Origin: Elmis aenea
Taxonomy: Eukaryota > Arthropoda > Insecta > Coleoptera > Elmidae
Reading direction: 5' to 3'
Assembly (NCBI GenBank): GCA_947652605.1
Contig: OX393581.1
Span: 13,024,640-13,088,639, forward strand
DNA: 64,000 bases
The position numbers and the translations under genes were made by a program. Numbering within the stretch: the first letter of the stretch is position 1; the number at the start of each line of letters is the position of its first letter. The notes under the pieces are model-generated. The model was not told the origin of the DNA. It ran no database searches and saw only the letters and a program-made list of their open reading frames with translations. Below are positions 10,303 to 22,230 of this stretch, piece after piece.

Positions 10303-11876
10303 AACAGCATGGGGATCTCGTAAATGGTAAGAGATACAGAGTTGGTTAAATAAGTCAAAATGATCTATGATTTAAGAGTAACTGTTCTATGAAGAAAAAT
10401 CTCGAAAAAAATAAAAGTTTTTGCGCTATTCACAAAAAACAAAAATATGACGTTTTGTTTTTTGCTAATAACCTGTTTATTTGAAATCATACTAAAATAT
10501 TTTTCAACATTATAAGGACACTTTTTTGTGTAGATTTGAAATTTATTATTAAATTTTATCTATCTTTATATTTGTTTTTGTTATTTTAATATCAACGTTG
10601 TTATTTTAAATACGTACAGGTTGTAGTTGGCTGTGACACCATTAAAAAGAGATTTTTTTCTCGTTCTCTCATTGATGTATGGGTTGTTAGGTTTATCTTT
10701 CAAAATAAATAAGTTATTACAATATTATTGTCTTTATTAAGTTTTATCAAAGTGGCCATTGAAAAACAAACCAAAGTATCACATAAATATTGCAGCTGTA
10801 CATAATTAAACACAAAAAATTATAATTTGAGATATTTTTTACATTTCATTATAATGTATGTTTTTTTAGTTACTATTAATTAGTTTTTAGTTATTAGTTT
10901 TTGTTACTGAACAAAATACTCCTTATGTGTAGTAACCATTTAACACATTTACTCATTGCTATAGATCTTGGCAGATTGTAAATTTCTAAATAATAATAAA
11001 AAAAAAAAAAAACTATTAATGTTAAATAGAAATTATAACATGCGTTCAAAGTGTAGTCCACTCCCCATAGGCAATACAAATTTAAGATCTACACTTTGTA
11101 GATAATAATGTTTTCCTAACTATATTTCTTTGTAATACATGAGCTGTACTTAAAATAGCTATTTTTAATTCATTAATTGTAATTAATTGCATTTTCGAGA
11201 TTGGCTGTTTTTAAAACATTTCACCAAACAAAAATTAATATGCTTAAAAAAACGTTATTATCTACAAAGTGCAGATCTCAAATTTGTATTGTCCATGGAG
11301 AGTGGGTTACACTTTGTAAAAGCCTGTTGTAATATAGATTTAATAATAAAAGTAACTGAAAAATCATAAACTATTATGAAATGTAAAAAATATATGAAAT
11401 TATTTAAGTTTTTTGTATTAAATTAAGTTTTGTTTTTCAATCGCTACTTCAATCAAACTTAATAAATACAGTTTTATTGTAACAACTTACTTATTTTTAA
11501 AGATAAACCCAACAACCCTTATATCAATAAAACGAGAAAAAAATCTCATTTTGTCACAGCCAACCACGGCCTGTATTTGAAATAAGAAAGTTGATATTAA
11601 AATAACAAAAACAAATGAAGATCCGTAACAAATTTCAAATCTATACAAAAAAGTGTCCCCATCATGTCGATAAATATTTTGAGTATGATTTCAAATAAGC
11701 TACTTAAAAGCAAAAATTGAAAACGTCATTTTTTTTGTTTTTTATGAATAGCACAAAAACCATTAATTTGTTTCATTATTTTTCTTCATAGAATAGTTTA
11801 CTCTTAAATCATAAATCATTTTGACGTATTTAACCAACCCTTTATCTCTTACCTTTTACGATTCCCATGCCTGTTC
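10303..11876. repeat. 1.6-kb palindromic (foldback) element in Rh50 intron
   Basis: The left arm (from 'aacagcatggggatctcg') and right arm (ending 'attcccatgcctgtt') are inverted copies over roughly 700 bp each. Examples of pairing are 'ggttgttaggtttatc' near 10685 with 'gataaacccaacaaccc' near 11505, and 'acactttgtagataataa' near 11090 with 'ttattatctacaaagtg' near 11255. Arm identity is lower than in the 39-kb palindrome, so it is older. The terminal 'cagcatggggatctcg' is shared with the elements at 18,732 and 54,665. No long reading frame. Confidence 0.85.
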
Positions 11877-14511
11877 ACGATAACTGATACACTATGTTTA
11901 TCCGGTATTGTACTTTTGAACTTAACATTTTGGAAGGATTAATAGAAATTCTCCTGTTGTAAGTTTTAAAGTTATAAGATAAAAAAAAATAATTAATTAT
12001 CATTTCCATGTAAGGTATTGATTATGTAAGGGTCGCGATTATTTTATGTAGGTACTGTGTATAGATCATAAATTTAAATGAATCATAATCTTCCATACCA
12101 ATTTGGTACAGAATAAAATATTGTGTTAAATTAAAGTAGCTTATTCCGCTAAAACTTTAGCTAAAGCTCATAACCAATACAAAACGTTTTGAAAACTTTC
12201 TTGATTTAATTTTTTGTAAGTTACTTTTACGTTATAGAAAATACACGAAAGGCTGTGAAAGTTAACGACCCTTCAAATTTGTACTGTTAAGTAAAAACTT
12301 CCTGAAACTTGGAGGTAGCGACGTAAAATTGGCATAGGTTTTGTTTTATGCCTTCCAAACTTCATCATGTTAGTAAAGTAGAATAACAGCCAGAAAAAAA
12401 AAACTCTACAATTTAGGACCACGAATGGTTTTTTAATATAATACCCTTTGTCTTTCCGCTTTCAAAAAAATATGTTCTTATTGCAATTTCTTTTATTCAG
12501 ACTACGATATAAAACAAAAACTTATTCATTTAAATTCAAAAATCCTTTTTTTATGTGGGTAAGGGGTAAGCTGTCTTAGGAAAAAAAAAAGGTTTTTATC
12601 GTTTTCGATTTTAACAAACTATAGCAAACATTTTTGTTGTAAAATACTTGAATGATTAGTAAAAATATGTCATTTAAATGCAAAAATTCAAGTTTTGTTC
12701 CTATTTGAGTTTCTAGCAAATATTAAACTGTCTTTACGACAATTATTTTTAGTAAGAAGATAATTCTTCGATATATCCTCAAGACATTTGTTTCTTACAG
12801 CAACAATGTACAATAGGTTGACATTACGAAATCAAACTGTTTTAACTTCATTAATTACAAGATTTAATTTTATAACTTACCTATTTGCATGAAAGGAAAT
12901 TCCTGTAAGCAACAAAGCTCATTGTTCAACAACAACATTTTTAACTCGATAAAACAGCAGGATTTCATACTTGTACAAATGTAAGTTTAATGCGGTAATT
13001 TTATCTTGATTGTAGTGATTAATAATTTGTTTTTCAAACAATAATTCAACATGAAAAATGATGCAGCGCGTATGCATTGCAATCATTTGTCACGTAAATA
13101 CGAGCGCGTGGAATAAACTGAATGGCAAATTACAGTAAAAACCAATTTGGCCTAATACTTTTTACCTTACTCTGTAACCCAAAGTTGGTAAATGTCAAAT
13201 GAATCGTAAAGGCTGGTGGTAATTCAAAAACTTAAAGCAAAATAAATGTTAATACAGTGTGAGCACTCTTAATTAATAAAAGATTATTCGCTCGCGTCTT
13301 CTCAATGTCCGGACTGGGCCGATGCGAGTGGCCAAATCCTAGCTTGCAAGTCGGTGAGAATTACATAATACTTGGTTACAGTGCGATATTTGCTTGTCGT
13401 TGCTTTTCACAATACTTGACTAACGACCATTAAAAAAGTTGCTGTTAATTAATAAAAATATTTTGGGCAAAAAATTATTAGGTTTCAATTGGTTAATGGA
13501 GACCTTAGGAACAGTTGTGCCTGCAATTAAGTGAATAACAACCCTGCTTGTTATTATATGATCAAAAAGTCTCAAAATTGAGAACATGGGGATCTTGCTT
13601 ATTTTTAAAGCTACGAATGCATTTAAATACGAACAAAGTTACGTTATTTATTACATACTAAATAAATGCATCCTTCACAGCTTTTCACAAAATCAATATG
13701 ACCATGAAAATCGTTACCCAACTTAATATAATGGAACCATTTCTAAAAGTTTGTCTTGTATGGCAACTGTAAATTATAATATATTTTTTAAATAAATAAA
13801 TTGTTTTAAATTACCGCTGTCTACCTTCATAGCCTACTTGAAAATATTACGTTATCGTAACAATTTACAATAAAATCGCGATATCTCAAAAAATAGCAAA
13901 TTTAGGTATAAAACAGGTTCTATTTTCTCGAAGTACAACTTTTCTACAGGACTGTGTAAAAATATATATGGTGTTATGTTAAAAAAAAATAGCTTACGAT
14001 GTTTAAAGTTTCACAAGTTTGGCCAAGCGTAAAAAACGTCTTCAATAATATTTTTAAAATGTAGGTACTTATTGTTAGTGCAAAGTGTTAAATAATGTAT
14101 TGCCAATCTAATATTCAAGCGAATTTCTTTAGACATTTTTAAATATTAAACATTTTTAAAAATAATGTATTTTCATGAAAATGCAATTTTCTCAAAAACG
14201 GTTGACTCAAGTTAAACCCATATAACCTTGTACATTTAATGAAGTATATTTGAAGAGAAAATTAAAAATATAAAAATATATAGGGTGTTCCATAAGAAAA
14301 ATTATAACTTTGATATGCCACCCTTTTTTGGAACATCCACCCTGTATGTTTGAACTTTTTATTTTTTTTATCTAGTTCCTATTGATTTACATCTAACTGC
14401 GACAAAACTTGGAGAATATATACCGTTTCGCCATAAAACTCCTTGGCGTCCGTCGTGCCTCACCATGTAGCTAGACATTAGTTTTTGTTTATTTAATCAT
14501 CCCTGTAATTA
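11877..14511. other. Rh50 alternative intron, no recognised feature
   Basis: AT-rich noncoding DNA. At 14,279-14,348 a short hairpin pairs 'agggtgttccat' with 'tggaacatccaccct', a remnant of the 'tacagggtgt' element family. A slightly more CpG-containing patch lies near 13,060-13,340. Nothing else supported. Confidence 0.5.
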
Positions 14512-15169
14512 TACAGGGTTTTGCATGACGCAGCGACCAAACTTAAGGAGCATGTTCTTTGAGTCAATCTAAGCCGACAATGTTATTTAAACCGTAGTCC
14601 AAAACACGATGGTTATCGAGTTATAGACCTTAAAGTTATAAAATTTTAAAATTTAATACTTTTGATCCAATTCGTTGAATTCTTAAATATGTTCTTGATA
14701 TTTTTGAAAGTACTACATTGAACAAAATTTTCGAGAAAAAAAATAATTACTCGAAAAGGTTAATTTTAGGTCTATATGACCTTACACATTTTATAAAGAA
14801 CATTTAAAGAGGAATCCAAAAATATAATAATTTACAGGGTGTCTATTTAAAATAACTAGCTTGGTTGCCATAGCAAATAAACCGTAAAAAACAAAACAAA
14901 ATCCAGTAGACCATAAGAAGCAGAAAAGATAGCCATGCATATTTTATACAACACATTTTGTTGTAAAATCAATATTTTAGAAGATAAAAGCGGTATTTCA
15001 AACTTTTTTATGTTAAAATGTAGGTACTTTTTCTTATAAGCTTTAAAGGTGTATTGTATAACTCGATAACAATCGGGTTTTGGACTATGGTTTATATAAC
15101 ATTTTTTGCTTAAATTGACTCAAGAAACATGCTCCTTAAGTTTGGCCGTTAGTTATACAACATCCTGTA
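14512..15169. repeat. inverted-repeat element of the TACAGGG family
   Basis: A 0.66-kb element. The left end 'tacagggttttgcatgac' and 'gaccaaacttaaggagcatg' pair with the right end 'catgctccttaagtttgg' and 'catcctgta'. Inner parts also pair, such as 'tggttatcgagttata' with 'tataactcgataacaa'. A TA precedes the left end. Probably a mariner-like MITE; the right TA duplication is not preserved. Confidence 0.75.
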
Positions 15170-15521
15170 CATTAGTGTGTTTAATCGATAATTGCTCATA
15201 AATCTCATTTTTCTACAGGTGGGCACCCACCCGGATATAGTAATTGTAAATGACAACGTCAATTCTGAAGTAAAAAAAATTGTTGTTTCAGGACGGGAAA
15301 AATATATAAGCATATTTCGCTTTGAAAAAGGTTAAATCGCGACGATCTGAAAGGTTTTTAAAAAGAATCAGTGAAACCGTAAAAATGTCACCAAAAGTGA
15401 ATAACCAAGTACTCGGTTATTGATATAAGGGTTAAAGCAAAAAGTCGGTATTTACAAAAACAAATTTCGGCAAATTCCGTTAAAATTAAACAAGCTTGTT
15501 GTCCGCTTTCTGTGTAATAAT

Positions 15522-16247
15522 CAGGGCTTGAAACCGAAAACAATTTTGGTTAACGGTTAACCGAAATCGAGAACTTTATTTGTATAACGGTTTTTGTTGA
15601 AAAACCGGTTTTATTCCTAAAAAAACCGGTTTAGTGTAAAAAACCGATTTACATTAAAAACCGGTTTAGAAAACCGGTTAAATTAACCGGTTTTTAAAAT
15701 TATTTAATGCAAAGTATGAAAAGATATTATCTATTTACTCCTATAATTGACAGAAGTGTTGTTAAAAAAAACAAAGTTTTAACTGGTTTTAAACAGGTTT
15801 TTTTTTTTTTTAATATATTGTTTCAATTTACATTGATTCCGACATGTCGGAATCAATGTAAATTGAAACAATATATTAAAAAAAAACCTGTTTAAAACCA
15901 GTTAAAACTTTGTTTTTTTTAACAACACTTCTGTCAATCAAAAAATAACAGGATATCTTAAATTAATCATACTCCTATAATTTTATAATATATGTACAAT
16001 CAAGCGTTCAGTAATGACTTCTGGTAAACTAATCGCATTTAATACAGATTTTGTATTTTTCATCGTAATTTTTATTAAAAAAAAAATATGTTAAAAAAAC
16101 CGGTTTTTAATTGTTTTGGTTTAAGGTTACCGGTTTTTTTGCCTTTAAAAATAACGGTTTCGGTTTCGGTTAAAAATCACTTTTTCTGACAAAAAATAAC
16201 GGTTATCGGTTTTTTAAACCGGTTTAAAAAACAGGTTTCATGCCCTG
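15522..16247. mobile_element. hAT-type MITE rich in AACCGGTTT
   Basis: A 726-bp element with ends CAGGGCTTGAAACCG and, inverted, CAGGGCATGAAACC. The flanks are GTAATAAT (15514-15521) and GTAATATT (16248-16255), an 8-bp duplication with one mismatch. This fits the hAT superfamily. Subterminal regions are packed with aaccggtt words, a palindromic motif likely to be bound by transposase. No transposase gene inside. A second palindromic element is nested within it. Confidence 0.85.
15747..15937. repeat. 190-bp near-perfect palindrome nested in the hAT MITE
   Basis: The centre is CCGACATGTCGG at 15839-15850. Both arms run outward through 'aatcaatgtaaattgaaac', a homopolymer tract and 'ctggttttaaac' to 'ttgacagaagtgttg' and its inverse. 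Arms are essentially identical except for the length of the homopolymer. 'actcctataatt' occurs both left of it (about 15738) and right of it (about 15969), which may be part of a target duplication. Confidence 0.85.
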
Positions 16248-16833
16248 GTAATATTACCAAATAAACCGTTTTTATTATACGAATTAAACAAATGTTAAAC
16301 AGAACTTCAATTATACATGTTCAATACCCAGAAATTGAAGGAAAATATTATTTTTCAATTAAAATATTAATTAAACCTTCCGTTTCGACAAATATTTATT
16401 TGTGACCTAACTACGTATGTAGACGTTGAATATATTTACAAAAACAATTAGTAGTACTAATTCATTTGTTTGATTGAAATATCTACGTGCTACACAAAAC
16501 AAATTTGTACAACATTAAGCTTGAAATAATTGTTTAAAATGGTTTGGTCGTAAACAATTTATTAAAATGAAAACGGCGATGTAAACAATATGACATTGAC
16601 AAAATAATTAAATTTATATTTGAAACGGTCATTTATTTAATTAATAAACCCTATTAATATCAAAATTAAAACTTCGTAGGTAACCAGATCTTTAGCAAGT
16701 ATTATTTGCTGCACTTTAATTAATTTGCCTGCCTTTACTGCTAAAAATACAGTTTTTTTATTATGTAGCATGATAAATATTTACGAAAGATATCAAAAAT
16801 TTCGTATTATTAATGATCTTATTTTATTTTTAG
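16248..16833. other. 3' end of the alternative Rh50 intron
   Basis: AT-rich noncoding DNA ending in a strong acceptor: a pyrimidine tract with TTTTTAG at 16827-16833. The reading frame is open upstream to 16725 by chance. Confidence 0.6.
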
Positions 16834-17030
16834 GCTTCATCATTGTAAATCCCTTTACAAGTAGCGTATCTGCTCAATATAGGTATAACGACGCCCTCTC
16901 GTGGGAACTGCCTGGAAGCGAACATCACGCTCAGACGTCGGCACCGGAGAACGCCGAATCCAACGGCACAACTGGTAGTGCACATAACTCACCGCAGTGT
17001 GACGCCCCAGTACACGATATCGGTGTTTAA
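16834..17030 (+). CDS. Rh50: Rh50 distal alternative terminal exon (tail B)
   Basis: Second candidate last exon of Rh50, 8.6 kb beyond the shared donor. It starts with GC, completing the glycine split at 8218, then reads F-I-I-V-N-P-F and a segment YRYNDALSWELPGSE. That segment aligns with YFNDEQMWQLPED of the proximal exon and with the acidic W-x-[LV]-P region of other animal Rh tails. The remainder is a hydrophilic, low-complexity tail rich in Asn, Ser, Ala and His, ending V-H-D-I-G-V and TAA. The joined coding length is an exact multiple of three (318 visible residues). Its GC content is clearly above the neighbouring intron, as expected for coding DNA. It cannot follow the proximal exon, which has its own stop, so the two are mutually exclusive. 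No AATAAA was seen close downstream. Confidence 0.85.
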
Positions 17031-17192
17031 ACATTTTATACGGTTTTTTCTCTATTTTTAGTAAATTGTTCATACGTTATTATTCAGTGTCTTTCGTGCT
17101 GCTATAACTTACTCACTTTTGAAAATTTGTAAGTATGTTTTGTCTTTGTTGATTTTATTTTTTTAGGTTAAAATGCTCGTTCTTTTTTAAGA

Positions 17193-17343
17193 CAGTGGCG
17201 TAACACAATGGGGGACAAGAAAATGTGACCCCCAAAACGTATCATATATATTTTTATACAAACAATTCTTGGAAAAGGTGGTAAAGCACCAACTTTGATT
17301 GTGCGTACTTTGGTTGGTTTTTAAAAAACTACGCACGCCACTG
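17193..17343. mobile_element. 151-bp MITE, CAGTGGCGT termini
   Basis: Begins CAGTGGCGTAAC and ends GCACGCCACTG, with a GGGGG / CCCCC pair further in. The CAGTGGCGTA terminus is frequent among hAT-type MITEs. No clean target duplication found. The same terminus occurs in the element at 21,418. Confidence 0.7.
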
Positions 17344-17420
17344 CTTTTCAGTTTTGCTTAAAAATTGTTGAGAAATGCATTGTAATTTACACATTCTTGA
17401 TTTATAAAAAGTTATTAATT

Positions 17421-17562
17421 ATGGTGCTCTTCCACGTGAGAGTAAACTACTCTCGATAGCAGCGTCGCCAAGGATACAGCCCCTGAGAGTAACTCGTGAT
17501 TGGCTTTATCCTTGGCGACGCTGCTATCGAGAGTAGTTTACTCTCACGTGGAAAGGCACCAT
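17421..17562. repeat. 140-bp hairpin MITE
   Basis: Arms of about 60 bp: 'ccacgtgagagtaaactact', 'ctcgatagcagcgtcgcc' and 'aaggata' return inverted with almost no change. The loop is about 20 bp ('cagcccctgagagtaactcg'). Its GC content exceeds that of its surroundings. Strongly hairpin-forming, noncoding. Confidence 0.9.
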
Positions 17563-17658
17563 TACACTCGTGGAATGCCGAATTGAAACAAGAATTGTAG
17601 ACACTTTTGATAAGGGCATAAAAAATTTGAGACTAAAAGAAGCAACTAAAAAGAGAAT

Positions 17659-17826
17659 GCTTTGGCACTTTATTTCGTTTTTCTAGCTCAGAAAAAAAAA
17701 GCAGGTCAATATTATTTAATTTATTTGGTGCCCTTAGCAAGTGCTTTGGCACTTCATTTCGTTTTTCTAGCTCAGAAAAAAAAGCAGGTCAATATTATTT
17801 AATTTATTTGGTGCCGTTAGCAAGTG
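17659..17826. repeat. 84-bp unit duplicated in tandem
   Basis: Two head-to-tail copies (17659-17742, 17743-17826) beginning 'gctttggcactt' and ending 'gttagcaagt', with about four differences including the length of an A run. A recent local duplication. Confidence 0.95.
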
Positions 17827-18731
17827 CTTAGTGGCAATAATGGGTAATCGGCACGGCCCTGGTAAAATTTTTAATTTGAAAAGTTGGAATGCTACCAAGT
17901 TTACGCATAGGAGTAGTTTCAGTTAAGTGTTTTGTTTAAACGACATTCACTTACTGACTTACCATATTTATCTAATAACTCACTTGTTTTTGCTGTTAAA
18001 TTGTAAAATATGTGTTTAGCAATCATAATTTTCTATGTTAATGTAAGTCTTTCTACAATATATATAAATTAATTGTAAAGAACTGTAACAAATATTTGTT
18101 GTATTGTACCTTACATTAGTTTTTTTTTTTAAATAACTGTGGCGTTGTTTTGTGGTAGTATTACCCTTTTTGTCCAAATGTCGAAGTATTTAATACTTTT
18201 TAGATTAATATCCAGTGTTTCTACTAAACCTTAATTATTTCGTTTCTGCATAGTTTTCTTTTTTAACAAATAGAAATATATTATTTAACTTATTTGGTAA
18301 ACTTTGTTAAAAATCTCTGCCATCTCAAAAAAACTGTTAAAAGGTTTTTGATTACTTTTGGGAAAATTATGAAAATATTTGTTATGATTTTGGACTTCAG
18401 TTAACTACATAAGCACTGATTAGGCAGTATGCAAATTCCGAGAGTACAACAATATATCATACAATCTAGCCCCTAGGCTAAAGCATCTTTAAAATTTGTA
18501 GAAAATATAAAAACCCTTGCAAAACTTTCGAATTTTTGCCTAAAAAATGTGAAAGGCTATACTTCACACCATTTTCAAACTACTGAAGAGCGGTAAAAAA
18601 ATAGTTTTTGCTCGTTTTTAAACAAACTGAAGATAAAAGTGCGTTGCTTAGGATGTCCAAAAATTTTGGTAAATATATATAAAGATAGGGATCATTGCAA
18701 AATTTTCGAAGATTAGCTTTAAAAAATAATA
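17827..18731. other. intergenic, no recognised feature
   Basis: AT-rich DNA between the end of Rh50 and a foldback element. Around 18,600 a sequence resembles one near 20,215 in the same orientation, possibly an older repeat split by the insertion at 18,732. Confidence 0.5.
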
Positions 18732-20178
18732 CATTTCCAGCATGGGGATCTCGCTTATTATAAGAGATACAGGTTGGTTTAAATTAGATTAATTATTCCC
18801 AAGTATGAGAGGAGCCACAATCACTTTTTAAAAGTACAAAAATGCTCGTGCAGATATTTTAGCAAAAAATATCAAAATGTCGAATGTCTTTTTCTCTCAT
18901 AATTTTTTTGTCTTAATCATTAAATCAATTTTATTAGTACCTTTTAAAGGTACTTTTTTTTATATACAATGCAACTATTATCTTACAAAGGAGGATCACG
19001 ATACATTATCGCTAGAATTTGTTTAAAGCTGTGTTTATTTCATCAAGGAAACTAAATGTTTTCCAGAGTTATACGTGCCACTGGCCTTTTTCTTCGAAAA
19101 AATATGGGTAAAACTGAAAAGTTGAATAATAAAAGTAATTTTTGCAATCGCGTTGGCCATGAAACCCTCAGAGATATAATCGAAATTCTTCTATTTACCA
19201 ATGCGCGCATCCTTTGCAAGTAAAATGGTGTAAAGTTTTTGAAAAAATCTTAAACGGTTCCGGAGAAAAACGTGAAAAACGAAACACCTGCATAAGCGCT
19301 ATGATTTGAGAAGTTGTGGTGTATCTGTATAACTAAATCTACGCAACTTGCATAGGCGTTTAACATTGAGCAAACCGTTTTTACAAAGGCCTCGTTTTTC
19401 GAATTTTTCTCCCCAACCGTTTAAGATTTTTTTTAAAACTTTGCACCATTTAAGTTGCAAAGGATGCGCAAATCGGTAAATAGAAGAATTTAGATTTTAT
19501 CTCTGACAGTTTCATGCCCAACGCAATTGCAAACATTACTTTTATTTGATTTGAAGAAAGTAACGGGAAGGTGGTCATTGGGTTTATAAAGAAAACTCTT
19601 TACATCTGCTAAATATTTCAAGTCTATATTTGACCCTTCATCGGTAGCGATGAGCGAGGATAATTGGAAGCAGTATTATAATAAACATTAAAGTGTTCGA
19701 AGATAAAATTTACATTGAAGTTACTTGGTACTTGATTGAAATTCGTTTAAATTTATTTTGATGAGCACATGGAATTTTTCTTAAAATTGAAATTTTGACA
19801 GTATAAATGAAAAATTGAAAGTTAAAATTATAGAAAATTTTAACTTTCAATTTTTAACCATTCCAAAACCAACTTGACGGCCCTTAAGCAAAAAAAATGA
19901 TTAAAAAATCTAAGGTAATAGTTATTTTATACATAAAAAAGTACCTTTAGAAGGTACAAATAAAATTAATTTAGTGATTAAGACAAAAAAGTAATGAAAG
20001 AAAAAAGAAATTAGACATTTTCATCTTTTTTGCTATAACATCTGAAGCACAAGGAATTTGTACTTTTTAAAATTGATTGTAGCCCCTCTCATACTAATAA
20101 ATTATTCATCTGATATAAACAAACCTTTATCTCTTATAATAAGCGAGATCATCATACTGGAAATGTAATCTGGAACAC
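18732..20178. repeat. palindromic element, same family as 54,665, decayed and interrupted
   Basis: The left arm starts 'atttccagcatggggatctc' and the right arm ends with its inverse and 'gtaatctgg'. Both arms match the corresponding arms of the element at 54,665-56,176 (shared 'aagagatacagg' and 'gagaggagccacaatc'). The outermost TACAGGGTGTCCC end is lost on the left and mutated on the right. The middle is replaced by another foldback repeat (18,985-19,560). Confidence 0.85.
18985..19560. repeat. second foldback family, nested copy (empty site for 57,417 insertion)
   Basis: The left arm contains 'gcgcatcctttgcaagtaaa' and 'cggttccggagaaaaacg'. A shorter inverted right arm follows from about 19,380. 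The same sequence recurs at 34,585-34,890 and 57,064-58,028. Around 19,325-19,340 it reads 'ctgtataactaaatct' without interruption. The 57-kb copy carries a hAT MITE at precisely this point. Confidence 0.85.
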
Positions 20179-21417
20179 CACTCGAAACTTTTTGAAAATT
20201 TTAAAGGGCTATACAAAATATTGTTTTAGGGCGTTTTAAACAACCTAAAAGTGGAAACGCATAATCTAGAAGGTATTTTAAATAACAACTTAACTTTTAA
20301 TAACTTCCAAAACCTTCAAGACATAATTTTTGTAAGATGATCCAGTTTTGATAACAGCATTATCTGTAGGGGCCAGTCGTATAAGCTACGTATTTATATT
20401 TTATTAAAAACAATTGTCAACGAGTATCTTTAACGTCCATAATTAATCGACTTCTACACACTTTTGAAAAGTTTTCATGCATGAGTTTTTCTGTAAAAAA
20501 GAGTTTTGCATAACACTCGCTGTTCATAACAAAAAAAAAAGACAAGTCATTTTTAAAACGTGTTTTATTAACCAATTTCGCACAATTACAAAAAATGATT
20601 TTCATTTGTACAATAGTAGTCAGTAAAACGATACATCGATACAACGCGATCCCCATAACTGACATTCATTGGTAGTCGATTTTTGTGCTCTAATGTATAA
20701 ATTGTACAAAAATACGTATATCTATTTAGTAAATATAAATATGACTCTATAATTTACATATGAAATAAAGCTGAACTACACCACATCACCTGCAAACATA
20801 CAAACACGTGTAGTATTTGACAATAATATAACCTAATAAATAAATAAACTTTAGTACCAAATACAATATTCACTTAATATACAAATAATCTACCAAAATA
20901 GTCCAATAAACAAAAAACCCTGTGTTTTGGAAACAATTTATGTAAAGGAAATAATATTCTGAATTAAACAATATTTCTTGTTAAATTAGCCTCTGATTAA
21001 ATATAATTCGACCTACGTACATTTGGTATTAAATCGAATTAATAACGTTAAGAAATTTCATTGTCACAAGGTTTTAATTACAGCGAATATATCTTTCGTC
21101 TTTACGCGTTTCTAACTTACGACCAAATACTCAAAAACAAACCTGTTCGTAATGCAAGGAAAATCGATTTGGCTAATATCGGTAACTTTTGAGTGCATAA
21201 TTACACGTTTTGTATGACTCCAGGCGTTTAAATTATGAATATGTTTAGGGGAAAAAAAAGGTTGATAACATAAAAGTACTGTGGGGTTACTTGGGGTTAG
21301 GATGATTGAACACTGATTTACATAAAAATGCAACTTGGCCCAACAAATGTGAGCAGTTATCAGTTTGAAACAGAGGCGGACTGGACCATCAGGATATCAA
21401 CACTAATTACTCGGAAA
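20179..21417. other. intergenic, no recognised feature
   Basis: AT-rich, no convincing reading frame, RNA gene or element seen. Confidence 0.5.
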
Positions 21418-22230
21418 CAGTGGCGTATGCAAGAGGTGGTTGTGGGGGTCATACTCGTGTCTCCCTTAAGAAGCTGGACATACAGCGTGTATCTAAATGA
21501 TGGACCTGATTTGAAATCGCTATATCTCTGTAACCACCAACTTCCTATTCATAAACTTTTACCATTTGAAAGAGGGTTTAGAATTTTAAATGATTACCAC
21601 TAGACTAGTTAGTGGCTTCCCCACCGCACAAACAGTTCCTAACCTGAATTATTCGCAACATGGCGACCCCGCGTCATAAGCCGTTTTGCAGTTCAGCAAG
21701 AGTGACTCCGTAATTGCCGTGCAGCGTGCATTTCGACTTTTTCTTGTGAGGATACATTAAAGAACGTGTTTTGTGCAAACCATTAGCAACTAATCTGAAT
21801 AACCTCAAAAACAGAATCACAGCAGCGGTGACTTCAGTGAAAGAAGACACCTTGAAAAGCGTTTGGGACCAATTTAACTTTCGTCTCGATGTTGTCTGTA
21901 CAGCTGGTAGAGGGCACATACAGCAATTATAAAATGCTTAATAAAACTTGATAATATGATAAACCGTTTGCAGCTAGTTTCGTAATTGTAGCATGTTGCG
22001 TTGGTAAAATATACAGCCTTCAAATCGGGTCCATCATTTTGATACCCCCTGTAGTAAACTAGGGGCATTGGTGAAGCTTCCTGGGACGTGTTCAACGAAT
22101 TTGGTCAGAACATTTTTATAAGTATATTTTGATATCTTTTTTGTGCAAGGTGCAAGGTGCAAGTTACAATCAATTTAATTGCATTTATTAACCCTATCCC
22201 CCCCGTGAATACATCGTGCCTACGCCACTG
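21418..22230. mobile_element. hAT-like non-autonomous element, CAGTGGCGTA ends
   Basis: Left end CAGTGGCGTATGCA followed by a G-rich tract; right end a C tract followed by TGCCTACGCCACTG. Internal pairing adds 'atgatggacctgatttgaa' near 21,500 against 'ttcaaatcgggtccatcat' near 22,020. About 0.8 kb, no transposase recognised. Target duplication not clear. Confidence 0.7.
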
